Of a DNA stretch of 64,000 nucleotides, positions 17,611 to 27,631 are shown piece by piece. The notes under the pieces are model-generated. The model was not told the origin of the DNA. It saw nothing but the letters and a program-made list of their open reading frames with translations, and did no database searches. The stretch comes from Aurantimonas sp. Leaf443 (GTDB lineage Bacteria > Pseudomonadota > Alphaproteobacteria > Rhizobiales > Rhizobiaceae), in contig NZ_LMRD01000007.1 of NCBI RefSeq assembly GCF_001425575.1, positions 434,001-498,000 on the forward strand, given 5' to 3'. Position 1 is the first letter of the stretch, and every line of letters starts with the position of its first letter. The position numbers were made by a program, and so were the translations under genes.

Positions 17611-17639
17611 AACATGTAAAAAATGTTGACGACATGTTT
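17611..17639. promoter_or_regulatory. Candidate operator/promoter between galM and kinase operon
   Basis: Two ACATGT palindromes (17612-17617 and 17632-17637) are exactly 20 bp apart, two helical turns. They lie in an otherwise AT-rich pocket with AACAT-N7-ATGTT (17611-17627). A TTGACG (17626-17631) is a plausible -35 element for the rightward operon and overlaps the second repeat. This is consistent with a repressor site, perhaps for the FadR-like protein at 23.9 kb, but that is inference. Confidence 0.4.
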
Positions 17640-17779
17640 GGCTGTGTCTACTGCTCTGGTCAAGCCGGACGGCTTGGGCAGGTGCCCTCCTCCATGCCGG
17701 CCTGCATCGGACAGCGACCGGACCGGTCCACCGCCCCACAGAGGGCGAGGCGGCCGCGTCGACGGGGAGAAGACGGTTC

Positions 17780-18688
17780 ATGGCCCGCAGGCGCATCCTG
17801 ACGCTCGGCAACGCCTTTCTCGACACGATCGTCTACCTCCCCGCGCTCCCCTCGGTTCCCGTGAAGCAGCGTGCGCTCGATGTCCGCAGGACCGGAGGCG
17901 GTATCGCGGCCACCGCCGCTTACGCCACGGCCAAGCTTGGAGCCGATACGGTCTTCTGGGGACGGCTCGGCCTAGACGACACGGGCGACCAGATCCTGTC
18001 GCGCCTGCGCGTCGCCGGCGTGAAGACCTGCGACGTGCGCCGCGTGCCCGGCGGCGTCAGCCCGATCGGCACCGTCCTCGTCTCGCCCGACGGCGACCGC
18101 ATGGCCTTCGGCTTCATCGGGCGCGATCTCGGAGACGAAGCCGACTGGCTGCCGCTCTCCGATCTCGACGGCATCGACGCCGTGATGGCCGATTACAGCT
18201 GGGCCGAAGGGGCTGCCGCCGTCTTCCGCGCGGCGCGCGAGCGCGGCATCGTTTCGGTTCTCGACGCCGATGTCGGCGACATGGACGCCGTGCGCAGCCT
18301 TCTCGCCCTGCCCGACCACGTGGTCTTCTCGGCGGCCTGCCTCGCCCGCCTCACCGGCACCGCGGAGATCGGACAGGGCCTGACGGTGGCTCGCGGCCTC
18401 TGCCGGGGCACGGTGGGCGTCACCGACGGCGAACACGGCTTCTTCTGGCTCGACGGCGACCGGGTGCGCAACGTCCCGGCCTTTCCCGTGAAGGCGATCG
18501 ACACCAACGGGGCGGGCGACATCTTCCACGGCGCCTATGCGCTGGGCCTGGCCGAAGGGATGGATGTCGAGGGCGCCGCGCGCCTCGCCAGCGCGACCGC
18601 CGCGCTCAAATGCGCGCGCGGCAGCGGCTGGGAAAGCATTCCCGACCGGGCCGCCGTGGATGCGCTTCTGCTGGAGGGACGGCGGTGA
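17780..18688 (+). CDS. PfkB-family ketose/sugar kinase (YihV-like)
   Basis: The 302-residue kinase of the ribokinase superfamily has the substrate-side GGGIAATAAYATAKLGADT motif at about 38 and the catalytic anion-hole DTNGAGDIFHGAYALG at about 239. Segments such as LPDHVVFSAACLARLTG and AALKCARGSG resemble the sulfofructose kinase YihV. However, the positions I recall as sulfonate contacts there (Asn109 and Arg138) are not conserved here: the equivalent of ADVRWH is ADYSWA. It therefore more likely phosphorylates an ordinary ketose or keto-acid. The stop overlaps the GTG of the aldolase gene, so kinase and aldolase probably act in sequence. Confidence 0.88.
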   Translation: MARRRILTLGNAFLDTIVYLPALPSVPVKQRALDVRRTGGGIAATAAYATAKLGADTVFWGRLGLDDTGDQILSRLRVAGVKTCDVRRVPGGVSPIGTVLVSPDGDRMAFGFIGRDLGDEADWLPLSDLDGIDAVMADYSWAEGAAAVFRAARERGIVSVLDADVGDMDAVRSLLALPDHVVFSAACLARLTGTAEIGQGLTVARGLCRGTVGVTDGEHGFFWLDGDRVRNVPAFPVKAIDTNGAGDIFHGAYALGLAEGMDVEGAARLASATAALKCARGSGWESIPDRAAVDALLLEGRR

Positions 18689-19734
18689 GGATCACGCCAG
18701 GCAAGCTCTGGGGCCTGCGGCGCCTCGCCGACGACGACGGCCGCTTCAAGATGCTGGCGATGGACCAGACGGGGCCGATCGTCCATCCGATCAAGGCCGC
18801 ACGCGGCCTCGATCACGCTCCCTACGAGGACGTGGCGGCGGTCAAGCGGATGCTGGGAACGCATCTCGCGCCCCGCGCTTCGGCCGTGCTGATCGACCCG
18901 CCACTCGGCTATGCCGCGGCCATCGACGGCCTGTCGCCCCGCCGTGGGCTTCTCGTGGCGACCGAATGGGCGACCTGGGAGGTCACCGAGACCGGCCGAA
19001 AGTCGTCCGACATTCCGGGCTGGGACCCTTCGGTCATCCGCCGGATCGGCGGCGATGGCGTGAAGGTCAATCTCTGGTATCGCCGCGATGTCGGCCAGGA
19101 CGTGAGAGAGCATCAGCTCGCCTATCTCCAGACCGTCAAGGACGCCTGCCGGCGCCACGACATCCCTTTCGTGCTGGAATTCCTGGTCTACCCGTTCCCC
19201 GGGGAAAGCGCGGAAGCCTTCGCCGCGCGGCGTGTCGATCTCGTGCTGGACGCCCTGGCTGACCCGGACGTGATGGATGCCGAGGGGGTGGACGTCTACA
19301 AGCTGGAACCGCCGACCGAGGTCGTCGGCGTTCCCGATCCGCACGGGCCGGAAGCCGCGGCGGTCCAGGCGCGCTTCGACCGCATGGCCGGAGGCATCCG
19401 GCGCCCCTGGGTGCTTTTGAGCGCGGGTTCCACTCCGGCCGACTTCCTGAGACTTCTGACCTACGCCTACCGCGCGGGCGCGAGCGGATATCTTGCCGGC
19501 CGCGCGATCTGGGCCGAGGCCTTCGCGCGGTTCCCCGACCTTGCCGCCATGGAAGCGGCCCTGGCGGCGCAGGCCCCGGTCTTCATGGACAGGCTGAACG
19601 CCTTGACCGAGGCGCAGGCCACGCCCTGGACCGGCCACGCGGCATGGGTGGACGGCGTGACGATGACCCCGGCGGGCGAAGGTTTCGCGCCGGCCTATGG
19701 TCGCTTCGCCGCGACGGGCGCGCTCGCGTCATGA
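18685..19734 (+). CDS. LacD-type class I aldolase
   Basis: The 349-residue Schiff-base aldolase belongs to the tagatose-1,6-bisphosphate / sulfofructose-phosphate aldolase family. The likely imine lysine is Lys206 in GVDVYKLEPP, with Lys127 (GVKVNLWY) and Glu165 (VLEFLVYP) at positions equivalent to the LacD catalytic set. The phosphate-binding C-terminal strand reads AGASGYLAGRAIW. Start is a GTG overlapping the kinase TGA. It should cleave the phosphorylated ketose made by the preceding kinase into two three-carbon units. A second, unrelated class II aldolase lies three genes downstream. Confidence 0.88.
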   Translation: MRITPGKLWGLRRLADDDGRFKMLAMDQTGPIVHPIKAARGLDHAPYEDVAAVKRMLGTHLAPRASAVLIDPPLGYAAAIDGLSPRRGLLVATEWATWEVTETGRKSSDIPGWDPSVIRRIGGDGVKVNLWYRRDVGQDVREHQLAYLQTVKDACRRHDIPFVLEFLVYPFPGESAEAFAARRVDLVLDALADPDVMDAEGVDVYKLEPPTEVVGVPDPHGPEAAAVQARFDRMAGGIRRPWVLLSAGSTPADFLRLLTYAYRAGASGYLAGRAIWAEAFARFPDLAAMEAALAAQAPVFMDRLNALTEAQATPWTGHAAWVDGVTMTPAGEGFAPAYGRFAATGALAS

Positions 19735-19765
19735 TCGGGCCGTCCATGCGCCAGGGGTGGCAATT

Positions 19766-20437
19766 ATGAAGTCGCTCGACTTTTCCGGCGTGCTGTCACG
19801 GAGCGACATGCTCCTTCAAGGTGCCTTGCTGACGGTTCAGATCTCGCTCGCGGCGATGGCCTTCTCGCTGGTCATCGGCGTGGCGGCCGCCTGCCTCTCG
19901 CTGAGCGGCAAGGCGGTCCTCCGGCTGCCGGTGCTCGCCTATGTCGAGGCCATCCGCAACACGCCCTTCATCGTGCAGGTCTTCCTGATCTATTTCGGAC
20001 TGCCGGCCCTCGGCATGCATCTCGCGCCGATCCCGGCCGCCGTCGTCGCCATGTCGATCTACGGTGGCGCCTATACGAGCGAGATCATCCGCGCCGGCAT
20101 TCAGGCGATCGGTCGAGGACAGATCGAGGCGGGCAAGACGCTCGGCATGTCGCCGCTCGTGATCTTCCGTTACGTCGTCCTGAAACCTGCCTTGTCGGCG
20201 GTGTTCCCGTCGCTGGCCGCGCAGTTCATCCTGCTGCTCCTCTCCTCCAGCGTCGTCTCGGCGATCTCGGTGCCCGAACTCACGGGCATCGGCAACGACA
20301 TCCAGGGCATGACGCTGCGCAACATGGAGGTCTACCTCGTCATCGCGGTGTTCTACGTCGCGATGGTGGCGGCGCTGCGGGGCGCCATGACGGCTCTGGA
20401 GCGGGTGCTCTTTCCCTTCAAGTTCATGAGGCGCTGA
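19766..20437 (+). CDS. PAAT-family ABC transporter permease 1
   Basis: The 223-residue inner-membrane permease is of the HisM/GlnP class (polar amino acid uptake family). It has five predicted membrane helices; the EAA loop is visible in RAGIQAIGRGQIEAGKTLGM. The conserved EAIRNTPFIVQVFLIYFGLP block is diagnostic. The ATG at 19766 follows AGGGG. It pairs with the next gene to form the heterodimeric channel. An amino-acid-type importer inside a sugar kinase/aldolase operon is unusual. Confidence 0.93.
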   Translation: MKSLDFSGVLSRSDMLLQGALLTVQISLAAMAFSLVIGVAAACLSLSGKAVLRLPVLAYVEAIRNTPFIVQVFLIYFGLPALGMHLAPIPAAVVAMSIYGGAYTSEIIRAGIQAIGRGQIEAGKTLGMSPLVIFRYVVLKPALSAVFPSLAAQFILLLLSSSVVSAISVPELTGIGNDIQGMTLRNMEVYLVIAVFYVAMVAALRGAMTALERVLFPFKFMRR

Positions 20438-20440
20438 GCG

Positions 20441-21085
20441 ATGTTCCAGCCCTTCAGCCTCACCCATGTCCTGTTCATGCTGACGGGCTTCGGCTGGACG
20501 ATCGGCCTGGCGGCGATCGCGCTGGTCGGTGGCTCGATCGCCGGCTCGGGGCTGACCCTGATGCGAGTCTCGTCCAACCGCTTCCTCAGCCGACTCGCCC
20601 AGGCCTACATTTTCGTCGTGCAGGGCACGCCGCTCCTGGTCACGCTCTTCATCGCCTATTTCGGCGCGACCTATCTCGGCTTCACGGTCTCGCCGCTCGT
20701 GGCCATCGCCGTCGCCTTCTCGCTCTATGCCGCAGCCTTCCTCGCCGACATCTGGCGCGGCGCCATCCAGTCGGTGCCGGCAGGGCAGAGCGAGGGAGCG
20801 CACGCGCTCGGCCTCAGCCGCGCCGACGCGTTGATCTCCATCATCATCCCCCAGGCGATCCGCATCGCCACCCCGCCGACGGTTGGCTTCTTCGTGCAAC
20901 TCATCAAGAACACGTCGCTGGCGTCCGTCGTCGGCTTCGTCGAACTCACGCGCACGGCGCAGATCGTCAGCAACGCCACCTTCAAGCCCCTCGACGTCTA
21001 CCTGACGGCGGCCGCTTTCTACTTCGTCTTCTGCTTTCCCATCACGCTGTATAGCCGACATCTCGAGAAGCGGCTCGGCGTCTGA
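20441..21085 (+). CDS. PAAT-family ABC transporter permease 2
   Basis: This is the second HisM/GlnP-type channel subunit, 214 residues, three bases after the first permease gene. The EAA loop reads GAIQSVPAGQSEGAHALGLS. YIFVVQGTPLLVTLFIAYFG and NTSLASVVGFVELTRTAQIV are family signatures. Five hydrophobic helices are visible. Together with the first permease, the downstream binding protein and the ATPase at 23.1 kb it makes a complete importer. Confidence 0.93.
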   Translation: MFQPFSLTHVLFMLTGFGWTIGLAAIALVGGSIAGSGLTLMRVSSNRFLSRLAQAYIFVVQGTPLLVTLFIAYFGATYLGFTVSPLVAIAVAFSLYAAAFLADIWRGAIQSVPAGQSEGAHALGLSRADALISIIIPQAIRIATPPTVGFFVQLIKNTSLASVVGFVELTRTAQIVSNATFKPLDVYLTAAAFYFVFCFPITLYSRHLEKRLGV

Positions 21086-21113
21086 CCATCACGACAACCG
21101 GAGGAGAACCATC

Positions 21114-21905
21114 ATGAAACATTTCATCAGGGGCCTTGTGCTGGCCGCCGCCGCCACGGTCGCGCTGACCTCGGCCAGCGTCGCCCAGACGACCAACACG
21201 CTCGACACCATCGTCCAGCGCGGCAAGGTCGTGGTCGGCATCTCGCTGTCGACGCCGCCCTATGGCATGACGGACGCGACCATGGCCCCCTCGGGCTTCG
21301 ACGTCGCAGTCGCCAACCTCATCGCCCGCGACCTCGGCGTGCAGCTGGAAATCGTCGATCAGGTCTCGCAGGCGCGCATCCCGAACCTGACCAGCGGCAA
21401 GGTCGACATCGTCGTCTCCTCGCTCGGCATCACCGCCGAACGCGCCAAGACGATCCTGTATTCCAACGCCATCTACGTCGACGAGCAGATGGTGATCGCC
21501 CCGACCGCCGCCGAGATCGCCAAGCTGGAGGATCTGGTGGGCAAGCGCGTCGGCGTGACCCGCGCGACGACCAACGACACGATCATCACCGCCAAGGCGG
21601 TGGACGGCACCAACATCCAGCGGTTCGAAGACGACGCGGCGACCAACCAGGCCCTCTTCACCGGCCAGGTCGACGCGATCGTCTCGGGCGTGGCGGCCGC
21701 CAACGCCATCAACGCGCAGACCGACCAGTTCCAGCGCAAGTTCGCGGTGCGCCAGTCGCCCATGGGCATCGGCCTGCGGCACGGCGACTTCGACCTGCAC
21801 CAGTGGCTGAACACCGAGATCATGCTGCTCTGGAACTCCGGCGAGCTTCAGGCGGCGCAGAAGCAGTGGCTCGGCGTCGTCAATCCCGACCTGCCCCGCT
21901 TCTGA
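21114..21905 (+). CDS. PAAT-family periplasmic substrate-binding protein
   Basis: The 263-residue type II binding protein (SBP_bac_3) has a signal peptide ending near residue 24 (SASVAQ). Typical segments are GKVVVGISLSTPPYGMTD, PSGFDVAVANLIARDLG, NLTSGKVDIVVSSLGIT and the late GEL...QKQWLG. GGAGGAG precedes the ATG. The family binds polar amino acids, opines or related zwitterions. The ligand-contact Arg that usually holds the amino-acid carboxylate cannot be assigned securely here, so a sugar-amine or sugar-acid ligand remains possible. Confidence 0.92.
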   Translation: MKHFIRGLVLAAAATVALTSASVAQTTNTLDTIVQRGKVVVGISLSTPPYGMTDATMAPSGFDVAVANLIARDLGVQLEIVDQVSQARIPNLTSGKVDIVVSSLGITAERAKTILYSNAIYVDEQMVIAPTAAEIAKLEDLVGKRVGVTRATTNDTIITAKAVDGTNIQRFEDDAATNQALFTGQVDAIVSGVAAANAINAQTDQFQRKFAVRQSPMGIGLRHGDFDLHQWLNTEIMLLWNSGELQAAQKQWLGVVNPDLPRF

Positions 21906-21917
21906 CGCATCACGACG

Positions 21918-21944
21918 GCCCCGCCTCGCGCGGGGCTTCTCTCT
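21918..21944 (+). terminator. Hairpin after PAAT binding-protein gene
   Basis: GCCCCGC (21918-21924) pairs with GCGGGGC (21930-21936) and is followed by TTCTCTCTT. It lies 13 bases past the binding-protein stop and before the class II aldolase, where an attenuating or mRNA-stabilising hairpin is common in importer operons. Confidence 0.55.
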
Positions 21945-21960
21945 TCGAAAAGGCTCCGCC

Positions 21961-22983
21961 ATGTCCCGCATCACCCTTCGTCAGCTTCTCGACCACGCCG
22001 CCGAGCACCAGTACGGCGTCCCGGCCTTCAGCGTCACCTGCATGGAGCAGATGCTGGCGGTCATGGCCGCCGCCGACGCCGTCGACGCGCCGGTCATCCT
22101 GCAGGTCGGCACGAAGGCCCGGTCCTATGCCGGCGACATCATGATCGAGCATCTCTTCGCCGCGCTGGAGAAACAGTTTCCTCACATTCCGATGGTGGTT
22201 CACCAGGACCACGGCAACGATGAAGCGACCTGCGCCACCGCGCTCCAGCTCGGCTTCACCTCCGTGATGATGGACGGCTCCCTGCTCGCGGACGCCAGGA
22301 CCGCGTCCGACTACGACTACAATGTCGGCGTGACGGCGTCGGTGTCGCGCATGGCCCATTGGATGGGCGCGTCCGTGGAGGGCGAGATCGGCGTGCTCGG
22401 CAAGCTCGAGAGCCGCGGCGACGAGCGGATGCTGACCGACCCCGACCAGGCCGTCGAATTCGTCAAGGCGACCAAGGTGGATGCGCTCGCCATCGCCATG
22501 GGGACCTCGCACGGGGCCTACAAGTTCTCGCGCAAGCCGGACGGCGACGTCCTCGCCATGGACCGGCTGGAAGAGATCCACCGCCGCCTGCCCGAGACCC
22601 ATCTCGTCATGCACGGCTCCTCCTCCGTGCCGCAGGAGCTGCAGGATGTGATGAACCGCTACGGCGCCGACATCAAGCAGACATGGGGCGTGCCGATCGA
22701 GGAGATCCAGCGCGGCATCAAGCACGGCGTGCGCAAGGTGAACATCGACACCGACAACCGCATGGCCCTTATCGGCCAGATCCGGCGCGTGATGCACGAG
22801 GATCCCAAGGAGTTCGACATCCGCACCATGATGAAGCCGGGCATGGAGGCCATCACCAAGCTCTGCCGCCAGCGGCTGGAGGAGTTCGGCACCGCCGGCC
22901 ATGCCCGCCGGATCAAGGTGATTGCGATGGCCGACATGGCCAAGCGCTATCGGTCCGGCGAACTCGATCCGAAGATCCGCTGA
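21961..22983 (+). CDS. fba: Class II (zinc) ketose-bisphosphate aldolase
   Basis: The 340-residue enzyme is of the FbaA/CbbA/GatY family. The zinc ligands and catalytic aspartate are visible in VVHQDHGND (about 79-87), with a further ligand in HGSSSVP (about 219). GADIKQTWGVPIEEIQRGI and VRKVNIDTDNRMAL complete the signature. It splits a ketose 1,6-bisphosphate or related phosphate into triose phosphates. It sits between the binding protein and the ATPase of the same importer, so it is probably a catabolic paralogue rather than the main glycolytic enzyme (inference). A LacD-type aldolase lies in the same operon. Confidence 0.93.
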   Translation: MSRITLRQLLDHAAEHQYGVPAFSVTCMEQMLAVMAAADAVDAPVILQVGTKARSYAGDIMIEHLFAALEKQFPHIPMVVHQDHGNDEATCATALQLGFTSVMMDGSLLADARTASDYDYNVGVTASVSRMAHWMGASVEGEIGVLGKLESRGDERMLTDPDQAVEFVKATKVDALAIAMGTSHGAYKFSRKPDGDVLAMDRLEEIHRRLPETHLVMHGSSSVPQELQDVMNRYGADIKQTWGVPIEEIQRGIKHGVRKVNIDTDNRMALIGQIRRVMHEDPKEFDIRTMMKPGMEAITKLCRQRLEEFGTAGHARRIKVIAMADMAKRYRSGELDPKIR

Positions 22984-23096
22984 CGCGACGCGCCGTCCTG
23001 CGTCCGGCGGGCCTCGGTCCGTCGGACACCCTCCGGCATCGCCGGATCATCCGTCGCGCCCGCGACGCCGCACAGCCCGCAAGCAGGGAGACAGTC

Positions 23097-23843
<747 letters not shown>

Positions 23844-23854
23844 GCGCCGGAGCA

Positions 23855-24601
23855 TCAGCTCGGATCGATCCCGAGGGCCTGACTGGCTTCGAGATGCTGC
23901 GCGTCGAGGACCGCCGCGCGGGCCTGCATGAGGTGATACTTCATGTAGCTCGCCGCAGCGTCTCCGTCGCCCGCCGCGATGGCGTCGAGGATGCGCGTGT
24001 GCTCCTCGATGATCCGCAGTCGCCGGCCGGCCGATCGCCCGCGCGCCAGTTCCAGACCGATGTTCATGGTCTGCGTGACGGGCGTCCGCAGGCCGTTGAG
24101 GAGGTCGCCGAAGAAGTCGTTCCCCGCGGCCTGCGCGACCGCGTCGTGAAAGGCGATGTCCTGCTCCTGGCCGAGGTCGCCGGCCGCGATGGCACGGCGC
24201 AGCGCCTCGATGGCCTCGCGGGCGCGGTCGATGTCCGAACGCGTGCGGCGTTCCGCGGCAAGGCGCGCGACTTCCGTCTCGAGCACGATCCGCGGCTCGA
24301 AGGCGCGCAGGAACCGTGACAGTTCGGAGGAGTCGGCAAGTTCCGTCAGCCGCGTCGACGGTTGCTTGGAGACGAAGGTCCCGACGCCGCGCCGCGACAG
24401 GACCAGGCCGTCGCTCTGGAGCCGCAGCAGCGCCTCCCGCACGACAGGCCGCGAGACCCCGAAGCGCATCCAGAGTTCGGCCTCGGATGGCAGCTTGTCG
24501 CCAGCCTTGAGATGGCCCGAGGTGATCTCGGTCAGAATCTGCCCGTAGACGACGTCGGCCAGTCGCTCCTTCCTGGCGGGCGTGGGAACGAAACGGGACA
24601 T
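23855..24601 (-). CDS. GntR/FadR-family transcriptional regulator
   Basis: The 248-residue repressor-type protein has an N-terminal winged helix (GDKLPSEAELWMRFGVSRPVV, about 35-57) and an all-helical FCD ligand domain. The three metal-coordinating histidines are visible in IAFHDAVAQ, IIEEHTRIL and MKYHLMQAR. It probably senses an acidic sugar metabolite in this family fold. It sits at the end of the kinase/aldolase/importer operon in opposite orientation and is the natural candidate to control it, perhaps through the ACATGT repeats at 17.6 kb. Confidence 0.92.
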   Translation of the reverse strand: MSRFVPTPARKERLADVVYGQILTEITSGHLKAGDKLPSEAELWMRFGVSRPVVREALLRLQSDGLVLSRRGVGTFVSKQPSTRLTELADSSELSRFLRAFEPRIVLETEVARLAAERRTRSDIDRAREAIEALRRAIAAGDLGQEQDIAFHDAVAQAAGNDFFGDLLNGLRTPVTQTMNIGLELARGRSAGRRLRIIEEHTRILDAIAAGDGDAAASYMKYHLMQARAAVLDAQHLEASQALGIDPS

Positions 24602-24723
24602 GCCCCTCCGGTGTCGTGGCTCTTGCAGCTATGGAAGCAGAGCGCCCACGCGGAACCGGCCCGAGGTCGCTTCACCCTGAGATAGAGATAACGGCAAACC
24701 CTCGCCTTTCCAAGCAATCGGGC

Positions 24724-24745
24724 GCGGTCCGACGGCTCGGACCGC
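24724..24745 (-). terminator. Hairpin downstream of MalK/UgpC-type ATPase gene
   Basis: GCGGTCCGA (24724-24732) pairs perfectly with TCGGACCGC (24737-24745) around a 4-nt loop. It lies about 50 bases past the ATPase stop on the minus strand. No U-run follows. The rest of the 24602-24793 space shows nothing else recognisable. Confidence 0.45.
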
Positions 24746-24793
24746 CCGTCGATGCGCGGGGCATCCGCCGCCTCGTGGAGCGGATCGCGACGA

Positions 24794-25873
<1,080 letters not shown>

Positions 25874-25903
25874 GGGTCCTCCCAGACCGCTTGATCTTCG
25901 CTT

Positions 25904-25929
25904 CATTATCAATAATGATATCGATAATG
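25904..25929. promoter_or_regulatory. Palindromic operator in divergent GntR/ATPase promoter
   Basis: CATTATC (25904-25910) is mirrored by GATAATG (25923-25929) around an AT-rich 12-bp core that itself repeats ATNAT steps. It is the only strongly AT-rich patch for kilobases and lies 19 bp before the GntR start and 31 bp before the ATPase start. It is the likely binding site of the adjacent GntR regulator. Confidence 0.55.
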
Positions 25930-25947
25930 GCAAGTTGGGAGTGCGTC

Positions 25948-26646
25948 ATGAACGAGCCTCAGGCGGGAGACGAGCGCCGGCGCGTTTCGGGCCGACGGAT
26001 GCCGGCGGGCAAGTCCGCCGCCGCCTTCGTGTCGCTGAAGCGCGAGATCATGCTGGGCGAGCTCGCGCCCCGCCAGCTGCTGGTGGAACTCGAACTCGCC
26101 ACCCGTTTCGGCTGCAGCCAGGGGACGGTCCGCGAGGCGCTTCTCCAGCTGCAGGACGAAGGCCTCGTGCTTCGCAACGGCTACCGCGGAACGCAGGTCT
26201 CGGACTGCACGGTCGAGGAGGCCGTGGAGCTCTTCCGCATCCGCCAGTCGATCGAATGCCGCGGCATAGTCCACGTCCTCCAGCATCCGAGTCGCACGCT
26301 CGTGGCGGACCTCAAGGCGTTCCTCGCCGACATGTCCGCCGCCGCCCGCAAGGGAGACGAGCTGGAGCTCGCCTCCATCGACCGCGAGTTCCACGGGCGC
26401 ATCTTCGCCGACGCCGGGCTGCCCGCCCTCGACCCGATCCTGCGCCGCTGCCTCATCCACAACCACCGCTTCAAGATCTCGCGCTCCATGGGAACGCGCG
26501 ACCTCCTCCAGACGGCGCAGCGCCACGAGCCGATCATCGCGGCCATCGAGGCGCGCGATCTCAAAGCGGCGTCCGCCGCGCTCTTCCACCACATCGCGAC
26601 GATCGTCGACTTCGGCCCCAACGTCTTCCCGGACCAGGTCCAATGA
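25948..26646 (+). CDS. GntR-family (FCD) transcriptional regulator
   Basis: The 232-residue regulator has an N-terminal winged helix including LATRFGCSQGTVREALLQLQ (about 53-72) and a C-terminal FCD domain with metal-site residues in DREFHGRIF and HHIATIV. The ATG at 25948 follows GGGAG. Its stop overlaps the esterase start by 4 bp (ATGA), so it is co-translated with the catabolic operon. It probably represses both this operon and the divergent ATPase gene through the palindrome at 25904-25929. Confidence 0.93.
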   Translation: MNEPQAGDERRRVSGRRMPAGKSAAAFVSLKREIMLGELAPRQLLVELELATRFGCSQGTVREALLQLQDEGLVLRNGYRGTQVSDCTVEEAVELFRIRQSIECRGIVHVLQHPSRTLVADLKAFLADMSAAARKGDELELASIDREFHGRIFADAGLPALDPILRRCLIHNHRFKISRSMGTRDLLQTAQRHEPIIAAIEARDLKAASAALFHHIATIVDFGPNVFPDQVQ

Positions 26647-27608
26647 GCGCTGCCGACATCCCCACCGGGCTCGCGCCCGAGATGGCAGCGCTCGCCGCCC
26701 GCGTCCTCGCCGAGGACGGCGCGCTGCCAGACCCGACGCTGCTGCCGCCCGCCGAAGGGCGCCGCGCCGCCGAGATCGGCAACCGCCGCTGGAACGTCGC
26801 CCTGCCGCCGATGGCGCGCGTCGGGAACGCGCATGTCCCGGCCGACCCCGCCCTCGGCTCGGCCGATGTGCGGCTCCTCGTGCTGGTGCCGCCGGAGGCG
26901 CGTGAAGGCGCGATCCTCTTCGTCCATGGCGGAGGCTTCGCCTTCTGCAGCCCGGAGACGCACGAGCGCTGCGCGCGCGTGCTCGCCACCGAGACGGGCC
27001 TGCCGGTGATCCTGCCGGACTATCGCCTGGCGCCCGAACACCCCTTCCCCGACGGCCTTCTCGACGTGGTTGCATCCTGGCGCGCGGCCTTCGACGCGAC
27101 GGCTCATCTCGGCGTGCGCCGGGGGCCGCTGATCCTTGCCGGCGACAGCGCGGGCGCGGGGCTCTGCGTCTCCGCCATGCTTCACGAGGGGGGCCGGACC
27201 CCGGTCGATGCCGCGCTTCTCTTCTACGGGGTCTTTGACGCCGATTTCGACACCCCGTCCTATCGCATCTTCGCGGACGGACCCGGCCTGACCCGGGCCA
27301 GGATGCGGCGCTACTGGGACTTCTACGTCGCGGACCCGGCGGCGCGGGCAGAGCCGCTCGTCGCCCCGATCCTCGCCGACGATGCCGCGCTCGCGGCCCT
27401 GCCCCCGCTCCATCTCATGGCGGCCGGCATCGATCCGCTTCTCAGCGACACGCTCAATCTCGAGGCGCGGCTCGCCGCCCTCGGCCGGCCGGAGCGCACG
27501 AGCGTCGTGCCCGGCGTCGTCCACGGATTCCTGCAGATGACGAAGGACCTGCCCCAGGCGCGGGAGGCGCTGGGGCAGGCCGCAGACTTCGTCAGAAGCC
27601 GCTTCTAG
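26643..27608 (+). CDS. HSL-type alpha/beta hydrolase (esterase)
   Basis: The 321-residue serine esterase is of the hormone-sensitive-lipase family. The oxyanion-hole motif is HGGGFAFCS (about 98), the nucleophile elbow is GDSAGAG (about 169), and the acid and histidine lie in AAGIDPLLSD and GVVHGFLQM. There is no signal peptide, so it acts in the cytosol. It lies between the regulator and the importer genes of one operon, suggesting that the imported compound is an ester or lactone (for example an acylated sugar) that must be hydrolysed (inference). Confidence 0.92.
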   Translation: MSAADIPTGLAPEMAALAARVLAEDGALPDPTLLPPAEGRRAAEIGNRRWNVALPPMARVGNAHVPADPALGSADVRLLVLVPPEAREGAILFVHGGGFAFCSPETHERCARVLATETGLPVILPDYRLAPEHPFPDGLLDVVASWRAAFDATAHLGVRRGPLILAGDSAGAGLCVSAMLHEGGRTPVDAALLFYGVFDADFDTPSYRIFADGPGLTRARMRRYWDFYVADPAARAEPLVAPILADDAALAALPPLHLMAAGIDPLLSDTLNLEARLAALGRPERTSVVPGVVHGFLQMTKDLPQAREALGQAADFVRSRF

Positions 27609-27631
27609 CCAACAAGACCGGGAGGAAAACC

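Noticed and set aside
16424-19734. Sulfoquinovose (sulfo-EMP) catabolic locus, suggested by mutarotase + YihV-like kinase + LacD/YihT-like aldolase
   Set aside because: No YihS isomerase, YihQ sulfoquinovosidase or YihU reductase is present. The kinase also lacks the Asn and Arg that, from memory of YihV, contact the sulfonate. A decisive test would be an alignment of the kinase and aldolase with characterised YihV and YihT.
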